This document shows positions 6,669 through 12,264 of a stretch of 12,264 nt of DNA, one piece after another. Each line of letters begins with the position of its first letter. Position 1 is the first letter of the stretch. The DNA comes from Pseudomonadota bacterium (GTDB taxonomy: Bacteria > Pseudomonadota > Gammaproteobacteria > PS1 > Pseudothioglobaceae): assembly GCA_022600395.1 (NCBI GenBank), contig JAHZKM010000070.1, positions 1-12,264 of the forward strand, written 5' to 3'. Under the pieces are notes generated by a model, which was not told the origin of the DNA, made no database searches, and saw only the letters and a list, made by a program, of their open reading frames with translations. The position numbers and the translations under genes are program-made.

Positions 6669-7340
6669 CTACTCGTCGCCTTCTGCGTCATCAGACTTGG
6701 CTTCATCGCCAGCCACTTCAGTCTCAGGCGCGACTGGTGCATCATCTTGAACTTCAGCCATCTTTTTAGCTTCTTGAACGGCCACAACGCTTTGATCGTG
6801 TGCTTCAATATCGCCATGCGTTAGTGCAGTTAGTGTAACACCTTTAGGCATTTCTAGACCGGTTAAGCTGATATGGTCGCCTAACGCTAGATTGGTAATG
6901 TCTACGTCAATTGAAGTCGGTAGATCCGCTGGTAAACAAGACACCTCAACAGAAGTAACAAATTGATTCAGAATAGCACCTAAACGGATGCTTTCATTTT
7001 CGTCAGAACCAAGGAAATGAAGAGGGACGTTAGTAACAAGCGATTGCTTTAAGTTAACACGCAAGAAGTCAACATGAGTAACAATATTTTTTGCAGGGTG
7101 ACGCTGTAAGTCTTTAATAATTACCGCTTCTTTTTTCTTGCCAACCATTAGATCTAAGACAGAGTTATACGACTCTTCTTTTTCTAATAAGTGGGTAATC
7201 TCGTGAATGCCTAAGGTAATATTGCTTGGCGCTTTACCAGCACCATAAATAATTGCAGGGACTTGTTCTGCGCGACGTAGGCGGCGGCTCGCACCTTTAC
7301 CTTGATCTTCGCGCTTTGTTGCATTGATTGTTAAACTCAT
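6669..7340 (-). CDS. rplY: 50S ribosomal protein L25, long CTC-type form
   Basis: L25 binds 5S rRNA on the large subunit. At 223 residues this is the two-domain CTC/TL5-type protein, not the short E. coli form (94). Residues 1-92 form the 5S-binding domain with RRLRR (19-23), PAIIYG (28-33) and the DLQRHP...HVDF block (77-92). Residues about 95-190 form the beta-rich second domain. The tail (about 198-223) is strongly acidic. The ATG is preceded by GGAG. It heads the rplY-pth-ychF-gpmI-rpe run. prs, which often precedes rplY, is absent here; ubiB is the upstream neighbour. Confidence 0.96.
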   Translation of the reverse strand: MSLTINATKREDQGKGASRRLRRAEQVPAIIYGAGKAPSNITLGIHEITHLLEKEESYNSVLDLMVGKKKEAVIIKDLQRHPAKNIVTHVDFLRVNLKQSLVTNVPLHFLGSDENESIRLGAILNQFVTSVEVSCLPADLPTSIDVDITNLALGDHISLTGLEMPKGVTLTALTHGDIEAHDQSVVAVQEAKKMAEVQDDAPVAPETEVAGDEAKSDDAEGDE

Positions 7341-7358
7341 GTTTGTACTCCATAAAAT

Positions 7359-7384
7359 AAAAAAAACACCATAATAAGGGTGCT
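7359..7384 (-). terminator. Weak intrinsic terminator or attenuator between ubiB and rplY
   Basis: On the minus strand CACC (7379-7382) pairs with GGTG (7367-7370) across an 8-nt loop, can be extended by a G-U and an A-T pair, and is followed by eight T (7359-7366). The stem is short, so efficiency may be low. It lies between the rplY promoter candidate and the rplY start codon, so rplY transcripts from that promoter would also carry it. Confidence 0.5.
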
Positions 7385-7391
7385 GACTTAG

Positions 7392-7420
7392 TTCATATAT
7401 TTTGCGACCAAATATATCAA
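7392..7420 (-). promoter_or_regulatory. Promoter candidate for the rplY operon
   Basis: On the minus strand TTGATA (7415-7420) lies 17 nt from TATGAA (7392-7397). The -35 matches at five of six positions and the -10 at four of six. It is in the 118-nt ubiB-rplY gap, the only sizeable gap ahead of the five-gene run. Confidence 0.5.
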
Positions 7421-7458
7421 GGGATTTATTTTACCCTAAATACTTATTGATCGAATGA

Positions 7459-9063
7459 CTATCTAGACTTGATCCAAAATACTAAAGCCACTAGAGTGCT
7501 AATACCACTAGCAAGCCATAAGGTATTGATTGCAAATATGCCCGATAATATCAATAGTGAGCCGGAAAATATAGCAGCAGTTTGCTGGTTGGCGTTGCTT
7601 TGTAATTGGGCGACTATCTGCTTAGTCTGCTGAGAGTAGAGCTGATTAATATCTTTCATTTTATTGAGCTGTTTGAGTGCATTAATCGTCAACGAGGGCA
7701 ACTCAGGAATGTCTTTTAATAGTTGAGGAGCTTCTTCTTTTAGTTTTTCAAAAGTGTTTTTCACGCTATATCTCTCTTTCATCAAGTCTTCTAAAAATGG
7801 TTTGGCAGTTGACCATAAGTCTAATTGTGGATAAAGCTGCCTGCCTAGCCCTTCAATATTAAGTAAAGTTTTGTCTAGTAATAATAGCTGAGGCTGAACT
7901 TTAATGTCAAAATTTTTGGCTTCTTGAATTAAGTCTAGTAGTACCTGGCCGAAAGATATATCACCCAGTGGCTTTTCAAACATCGGGCTGCAAATTTTCT
8001 CAACAGCCGCCTCAAAGGCTTTTTCATTCGTATGCATACCCACCCAACCAGAGTCTATATAAACTTTTGCCACCTTCTGATAATCTTGATTAAAAAAAGC
8101 TAAAAAAATATCTGCTAAGAAATCTTTGTCTTCTTCACTTAATGAGCCCATGATGCCAAAATCTACACCAATATATTGCCCTGTATCGGAGACAAAAATA
8201 TTGCCAGGGTGCATGTCAGCATGAAAAAAGTTATGCTTGAATACTTGTGTAAAAAAGATAAGAACCCCTTCTTCAGCTAAGCGTTTCATGTCAATTTTGT
8301 TCGCTTTGAGAGTGTCTATTTCACCAACGGGCGTGCCATAAATTCGCTCAGTAGTTAGTACATTGACCTGGCTTAAATGATGATAGACTTTAGGAATGTA
8401 GAGCAAATCAGAGTGTTCAAAATTTTTTCTAATTTTGTCACAATTTGCAGCCTCAATACGCATATCCAGTTCATTGACTATAATAGCCTCAAACTCTTCG
8501 ACTACTTCTATAGGTCGAATTTTATTGGCCAGAGGATGCTTATTAAAAATCTTTGCTAAAGCGTACATCAGTTTAATATCACGAGCGATGAGCTGTTCAA
8601 TCTCCGGACGAACAACTTTAACAACCACCTCTTCACCTGCTAAAGTAGTTGCAGTGTGTGCCTGAGCTATGGAGGCGCTTGCAAGAGGCTGATCATCAAA
8701 TGTTTTAAAAAACTGTTCAATTTTTCCACCCAAAGACTCCTCGATTAGGCGTTTGGCTTTTTGCGTGCTAAAGGCAGGGCAGCTGTCTTGTAGTTTTTTT
8801 AGCTCTAGGCTGATGTCTTCCGGTAACAAGTCTGGTCGAGTGGACAGCGTTTGCCCAAATTTTATATAAATAGGACCCAACGCTTCAAGTGCCAAGCGAA
8901 TTCTTTGTCCTCTAGAATGTTTTTTAATTGGAAAATAATACCAAGGTGTTAAATATAATAACGGTTTAAAGCTTTTTAATAGGGGCGTGGAAAGCACCAA
9001 GGCATCCAATCGATAGCGCATTAGCACTTGAGAAATTTTCAAAAACCGAAACAAGCTTTGCAT
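7459..9063 (-). CDS. ubiB: UbiB, ADCK-family atypical kinase/ATPase for ubiquinone synthesis
   Basis: UbiB is a membrane-anchored protein-kinase-like ATPase needed for ubiquinone biosynthesis. The 534 residues compare with 546 in E. coli. Family landmarks are IKFGQTLSTR with the KxGQ motif (68-71), the Ala-rich loop LASASIAQAH (127-136), a VVVKVVRP strand with the conserved Lys (about 149), NELD (197-200), HADMHPGNIF (281-290) and the metal-binding VDFG (300-303). The C-terminal 40 residues hold two hydrophobic segments that anchor the protein. The ATG lies 2 nt after the ubiJ stop and has no clear ribosome binding site, so translation is probably coupled to ubiJ. tatABC, the next genes in E. 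coli, do not follow. Confidence 0.97.
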   Translation of the reverse strand: MQSLFRFLKISQVLMRYRLDALVLSTPLLKSFKPLLYLTPWYYFPIKKHSRGQRIRLALEALGPIYIKFGQTLSTRPDLLPEDISLELKKLQDSCPAFSTQKAKRLIEESLGGKIEQFFKTFDDQPLASASIAQAHTATTLAGEEVVVKVVRPEIEQLIARDIKLMYALAKIFNKHPLANKIRPIEVVEEFEAIIVNELDMRIEAANCDKIRKNFEHSDLLYIPKVYHHLSQVNVLTTERIYGTPVGEIDTLKANKIDMKRLAEEGVLIFFTQVFKHNFFHADMHPGNIFVSDTGQYIGVDFGIMGSLSEEDKDFLADIFLAFFNQDYQKVAKVYIDSGWVGMHTNEKAFEAAVEKICSPMFEKPLGDISFGQVLLDLIQEAKNFDIKVQPQLLLLDKTLLNIEGLGRQLYPQLDLWSTAKPFLEDLMKERYSVKNTFEKLKEEAPQLLKDIPELPSLTINALKQLNKMKDINQLYSQQTKQIVAQLQSNANQQTAAIFSGSLLILSGIFAINTLWLASGISTLVALVFWIKSR

Positions 9064-9065
9064 GA

Positions 9066-9578
9066 CTAAAGGTTTGGATTAGTGTATTTTTTTGAAACTT
9101 GTGGCTGAATCAATAGCTCGCTTAACCCGTCTTTAATTGCCTCAAGCGGGCTGGAAGATTGTTTGACAGCTTGCTGAATTTTTTTGGCAGTTTTACTCAT
9201 TTCATGCGCAACGATATCGCCTGTATATTGTGAGAGTAACTCTTCCAAATCTAACTCAGTTGCAGACAATAAGTCGACCAGTAATTGCGCAGTTTTCACG
9301 TCTCCATGAATATGGATTTTATCTTGTCTAAGCAAATCAGTTAAGTCTTCACCTTTAAATAGGGCGAAAAAAACAATGGGTTTGAGTTTAATTTCTACAT
9401 CACTTGAGGCGCTTGTATCGCTGTTGACAAAGATGCGGTTGTTGGTGCAAATAAAATTTACATCAAGCAGTTGATCGACTAAGGTAAATCGAATAACTTT
9501 TGATTCTAAAGGCTTAATATCAATCGAGCCATTTTTAATGAGTAGATTGAGTGCTTGCTCAAGGATAAAGTGTTGCAT
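9066..9578 (-). CDS. ubiJ: UbiJ, SCP2-domain accessory factor of ubiquinone synthesis
   Basis: UbiJ is a lipid-binding accessory protein of the Ubi complex. The 170-residue protein has an SCP2-like fold region (about 5-105), and its HGDVKTAQLLVDLL (91-104) and QYTGDIVAH (117-125) segments match the E. coli protein (IQVVQNFVAL, YTGDIAAE). Overall identity is low, as usual in this family, so the call rests strongly on position between ubiE and ubiB. It is about 30 residues shorter than E. coli UbiJ (201); the C-terminal helical tail is reduced. It starts 8 nt after ubiE with no clear ribosome binding site. Confidence 0.88.
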   Translation of the reverse strand: MQHFILEQALNLLIKNGSIDIKPLESKVIRFTLVDQLLDVNFICTNNRIFVNSDTSASSDVEIKLKPIVFFALFKGEDLTDLLRQDKIHIHGDVKTAQLLVDLLSATELDLEELLSQYTGDIVAHEMSKTAKKIQQAVKQSSSPLEAIKDGLSELLIQPQVSKKYTNPNL

Positions 9579-9586
9579 AGTTGGCG

Positions 9587-10327
9587 CTAGGTTTTAATAC
9601 CCTTATGCAAGGCAACAATGCCACCAGAAAGATTGTGATATTCACAAAAACCAAAGCCAGCTTCAAGTACCATGTCTTTAAGCGTTTCTTGATCAGGGTG
9701 TTTGCGAATAGATTCGGCTAAATACTGATACGAGTCTTCGTCATTAGCAATTAAACCACCTAATTTTGGCATCACGTTAAAGGAGTAAAAGTCATAAAAC
9801 TTTTTCAAAAGTTCGGAATCTGTTTTAGAAAATTCTAAAATTAATAGACATCCTCCTGGCTTTAAGATTCTATGCATTTCACTCAACGCCTGATCTTTGT
9901 CAGTAACATTTCTAAGGCCAAACGCAATAGAGACGCAATCAAACGTGTTACTCTCAAAAGGCAAATATTGGGCATTGAGCTGTACATAATTGACACCAAA
10001 AATCCCTTGATTAATAAGATTTTTGCGTCCTTCGCCCAACATGGCAGCATTAATATCAGACAAGATAACTTGACCAGATTCTCCAACTTTTTTGCGGAAT
10101 TCAATTGCTAAATCACCTGTTCCACCGGCAATATCAAGCACTTTGTCGCCTTCTTTAACGTTAGAAGACGCAATAGTGTAACGCTTCCATAAACGATGAG
10201 CGCCAAAAGATAAGACGTCATTCATAAGGTCATATTTGCTTGCTACTGAGTCAAAGACGCCTTTAACTAAGCCCTGTTTATCATCAGTGGGAACATCTTT
10301 AAAGCCAAAGTGAGTTGTATTGTCCAT
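9587..10327 (-). CDS. ubiE: Ubiquinone/menaquinone biosynthesis C-methyltransferase
   Basis: UbiE is the SAM-dependent C-methyltransferase acting on the benzoquinol ring in ubiquinone synthesis (and on demethylmenaquinol where present). I start it at the ATG at 10327, giving 246 residues (E. coli 251), because MDNTTHFGF aligns with the family N-terminus. The open frame extends upstream to 10453, but that part lies inside gltA and is not UbiE-like. Motifs are the SAM-binding [11 protein letters not shown] (63-73), the UbiE signature [14 protein letters not shown] (125-138), [14 protein letters not shown] (145-158), and [19 protein letters not shown] near the end. Only 4 nt separate it from the gltA stop, so the two are likely cotranscribed and translationally coupled. 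Confidence 0.97.
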   Translation of the reverse strand: MDNTTHFGFKDVPTDDKQGLVKGVFDSVASKYDLMNDVLSFGAHRLWKRYTIASSNVKEGDKVLDIAGGTGDLAIEFRKKVGESGQVILSDINAAMLGEGRKNLINQGIFGVNYVQLNAQYLPFESNTFDCVSIAFGLRNVTDKDQALSEMHRILKPGGCLLILEFSKTDSELLKKFYDFYSFNVMPKLGGLIANDEDSYQYLAESIRKHPDQETLKDMVLEAGFGFCEYHNLSGGIVALHKGIKT

Positions 10328-10331
10328 GGAT

Positions 10332-11468
10332 TTATTTGGTAGGGTAGTCTCTAAAATTGTGACCGACATATATTTGAGTAGGTCGGAATATGCGGTTGTG
10401 CCCAACCTGCTCATGCCAGTGTGCAGCCCAACCAGCAGAGCGCGCCATAGCAAAGATAGGAGTAAAGTGTTCTTTTGGAATTTTAAAAATTTCTGAATAT
10501 AGGATTCCCGAGTAGAAATCTACATTGGGATACACGCCTTTATCAGACAACAACTCTTCGCAAACACGCTCAACCTCTAAGGCCGTGTCAAAACGTTTTG
10601 ATAAATTGATGCCTGATTTTTTGATGTAGCTTTCAATCATTTCTTGCAAGATCGTAGCGCGTGGATCTTTAACGCGATATTCGCGATGTCCCATGCCCAT
10701 TATCACTTGTTTGTTTTTTAGGCGGTTTTCGATATAGCCACGTACATTTTTCGCATCACCAATTTCGTCTAGCATTTTAAGCACATCTTCGTTTGCGCCA
10801 CCATGCAAAGAGCCAGCTAAAGTACCTACAGCTGCAGAAATTGATGCAAAAGGATTAGCCAGTGTTGAGGCGGTAACCATAGCTGAGAAGGTGCTAGCAT
10901 TAATGGTATGCTCGGCATGCAAAATCAAACAAGCATCAAATAATTGAACAATATCATCATCTGGCTCTTCACCAAAAGACATATATAGAAAATTTTTTGC
11001 ATACGACATATTCTTGCTTGGCGGAATTGGGTCATAACCTGCACTAATGCGCGCCCACATAGCAACCAAAGTACTCATATTGGCAATAATTTTTGTTAGT
11101 GCGCTTTGAGTAAAGGCTGAATTTGGATCCTTGGCGCCCGCGCCTGGGTAAAATGTGGCCATAGCTGCAATAGCAGTTTGAAGAACATCCATCGGATGTC
11201 CAGTAGCTGGCAGCGCCCACATCATTTGTCGAATATTACGCTTAACTTCATAGCGCTTATGTAATACGCATTGAAATTTTTCCAACTTGTTGGCGTTAGG
11301 CAATTCACCATCTCGAAGCAACATGGCCACTTCTTCAAACGATGCTTTTTGAGCAAGATCTTTAATAGAGTAGCCTCGATATGCCAAGATTCCTTTTTCC
11401 CCATCGATTGAGGAAATGGCAGACTCTGTAGCAGGTATACCTGCTAGACCGGGAATGTATTCAATCAT
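10332..11468 (-). CDS. gltA: Citrate synthase, short (about 380-residue) form
   Basis: Citrate synthase condenses oxaloacetate with acetyl-CoA at the entry of the TCA cycle. The 378-residue length is the short form found in Bacillus, archaea and cyanobacteria, not the longer NADH-inhibited hexamer of E. coli (427). The catalytic triad is visible: His222 in SLHGGAN, His261 in [14 protein letters not shown] and Asp317 in [10 protein letters not shown]. Further signatures are [11 protein letters not shown] (183-193) and the C-terminal [12 protein letters not shown]. The ATG has a GAGGAG site. 2-Methylcitrate synthase is the main alternative in this fold, but no prp genes are nearby. It is followed directly by ubiE, linking TCA entry and quinone synthesis in one transcript. 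Confidence 0.93.
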   Translation of the reverse strand: MIEYIPGLAGIPATESAISSIDGEKGILAYRGYSIKDLAQKASFEEVAMLLRDGELPNANKLEKFQCVLHKRYEVKRNIRQMMWALPATGHPMDVLQTAIAAMATFYPGAGAKDPNSAFTQSALTKIIANMSTLVAMWARISAGYDPIPPSKNMSYAKNFLYMSFGEEPDDDIVQLFDACLILHAEHTINASTFSAMVTASTLANPFASISAAVGTLAGSLHGGANEDVLKMLDEIGDAKNVRGYIENRLKNKQVIMGMGHREYRVKDPRATILQEMIESYIKKSGINLSKRFDTALEVERVCEELLSDKGVYPNVDFYSGILYSEIFKIPKEHFTPIFAMARSAGWAAHWHEQVGHNRIFRPTQIYVGHNFRDYPTK

Positions 11469-11505
11469 AATATCTCCTCATTAGGCTCCTGTAACTGTCG
11501 TTATC

Positions 11506-11548
11506 AAAAAGTAGCCATTATTTTATTAATTATCATTTAATAGGCTAC
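11506..11548 (-). terminator. Intrinsic terminator or attenuator between erpA and gltA
   Basis: On the minus strand GTAGCC pairs with GGCTAC (11543-11548 with 11511-11516). A second 6-bp stem TATTAA/TTAATA sits inside it with an asymmetric 7-nt bulge, and five T (11506-11510) follow. It suits the end of the argC-erpA transcript. Only 37 nt separate it from the gltA ATG, too little for a full promoter plus leader, so a gltA transcript may begin upstream and pass through it. Confidence 0.6.
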
Positions 11549-11563
11549 CCTTAATTTGTCTAG

Positions 11564-11587
11564 GTTATTCACTATATAAAGAATAAC
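11564..11587. repeat. 7-bp inverted repeat around a TATATA core, possible operator
   Basis: GTTATTC (11564-11570) and GAATAAC (11581-11587) are perfect reverse complements around a 10-nt A/T core. The core holds a -10-like TATAGT (minus strand, 11571-11576) pointing at gltA, without a convincing -35. The symmetry would suit a dimeric regulator; no known consensus is matched with confidence. Confidence 0.35.
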
Positions 11588-11617
11588 TTCATAATATAAT
11601 TTTTCCGATGGAAAGCT

Positions 11618-11971
11618 CTATACGGAAAAAGACGAGCCACAACCACAAGTGGTTTTGGCATTAGGATTATGAATAATAAAGCGTGAACCTTGTAAATCTT
11701 CCAGGTAGTCAACTGTTGCGCCGATAAGATACTGATAACTCATAGGATCTACAACCAATTGAACACCATTTTTTTCAACACCAGAATCACCTTCTTTATG
11801 TTCTTCGTCAAATGTAAAGCCGTAAGAAAATCCAGAGCATCCACCACCGGTAATATAAACTCTAAGACGCAGTTCGTCGTTTTTTTCTTCTTTAATTAAT
11901 AATGATACTTTGTTAGCAGCGTTGTCGCTAAAAATAATATCAGCCTGTTCTAATTGTAATGCTTCTGACAT
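11618..11971 (-). CDS. erpA: Iron-sulfur cluster insertion protein ErpA (A-type carrier)
   Basis: ErpA carries Fe-S clusters from the assembly machinery to apo-proteins such as respiratory and isoprenoid-synthesis enzymes. The 117 residues match the A-type carrier family (E. coli ErpA 114). The three ligand cysteines are present: Cys45 in TGGGCSGF, and Cys109 and Cys111 in the C-terminal [10 protein letters not shown]. The segment [14 protein letters not shown] followed by YGFTFD favours ErpA over IscA or SufA, as does [11 protein letters not shown]. It starts 9 nt after the argC stop with a GAGG site close to the ATG, so it is cotranscribed with argC, an arrangement also seen in Pseudomonas. 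Confidence 0.96.
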   Translation of the reverse strand: MSEALQLEQADIIFSDNAANKVSLLIKEEKNDELRLRVYITGGGCSGFSYGFTFDEEHKEGDSGVEKNGVQLVVDPMSYQYLIGATVDYLEDLQGSRFIIHNPNAKTTCGCGSSFSV

Positions 11972-11980
11972 AATCCCTCT

Positions 11981-12264
11981 TTAAGGTAATAAACCAATAG
12001 ATGTTAATCCTGATGTTTCATCTAAGCCAAACATAATATTCATGTTTTGAACCGCTTGGCCCGATGCACCTTTTACCAAATTATCAATCACCGACATAAT
12101 TACCAATTTATTGCTATTTGGAATTTTCTGCATAGAAATCTGGCAAAAGTTCGATGATTTGACGCTCCGTGTTTCTGGATAAACGCCTTCATCTAGAATT
12201 TTAACAAAGGGCTCATTAGAATAGGTATCGATAAAATAAGGTCTTATATCAACATTTTCATCAA
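11981..12264 (-). CDS. argC: N-acetyl-gamma-glutamyl-phosphate reductase, C-terminal part (runs off the window)
   Basis: ArgC is the NADPH-dependent reductase of arginine biosynthesis. The window holds only the last 93 complete codons on the minus strand, ending in TAA at 11981-11983; the 5' part with the NADPH fold and catalytic Cys is beyond the right edge. The recognisable parts are [20 protein letters not shown], then [20 protein letters not shown] and [13 protein letters not shown], the conserved C-terminal block of ArgC. The frame is intact to the edge. erpA follows after 9 nt. Confidence 0.93.
   Translation of the reverse strand, partial: DENVDIRPYFIDTYSNEPFVKILDEGVYPETRSVKSSNFCQISMQKIPNSNKLVIMSVIDNLVKGASGQAVQNMNIMFGLDETSGLTSIGLLP

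Noticed and set aside
10328-10453. Upstream extension of the ubiE reading frame to an ATG at 10453
   Set aside because: The extra 42 codons lie inside the end of gltA, are not UbiE-like, and the family N-terminus fits the ATG at 10327.

Overview
This window looks like a chromosomal housekeeping region of an AT-rich gammaproteobacterium. The clusters ubiE-ubiJ-ubiB, argC-erpA, rplY-pth-ychF and rpsB-tsf are all recognisable, and the proteins resemble their Escherichia coli counterparts along their whole length. The only lifestyle hint is at the left edge: the end of a Gly/Asn/Ala-rich, compositionally simple protein that resembles sulfur-globule-type proteins. With the AT-rich base composition, this makes a sulfur-oxidising gammaproteobacterium (SUP05/Thioglobus-like or a related symbiont) a reasonable guess. 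That assignment is inference, not something the sequence proves.

Layout. Positions 1-263 (+) hold the 3' end of the simple-sequence protein, followed by an intrinsic terminator. Positions 264-572 are a gene-free convergent gap rich in small inverted repeats. All remaining genes are on the minus strand, so in transcription order they run from right to left. They are argC (partial) and erpA; a terminator-like structure; gltA, ubiE, ubiJ and ubiB, packed with 2-8 nt between genes; a weak terminator plus a promoter candidate; rplY, pth, ychF, gpmI and rpe as one probable operon; a near-consensus sigma70 promoter and a structured leader of about 200 nt; rpsB and tsf; and a strong terminator facing the left-hand gene.

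How the genes work together. tsf, rpsB, rplY, pth and ychF serve translation (EF-Ts, ribosomal proteins S2 and L25, peptidyl-tRNA hydrolase, a ribosome-associated ATPase). gpmI and rpe belong to lower glycolysis/gluconeogenesis and to the pentose-phosphate or Calvin pathway. ubiE, ubiJ and ubiB make ubiquinone, gltA is the entry to the TCA cycle, erpA delivers Fe-S clusters, and argC is in arginine synthesis.

No mobile element, CRISPR array, tRNA or rRNA gene was found. The points most worth a second look are the C-terminal module added to ribosomal protein S2, the structured rpsB leader behind a strong promoter, the codon-biased simple-sequence protein at the left edge, and the hairpin-rich convergent gap.
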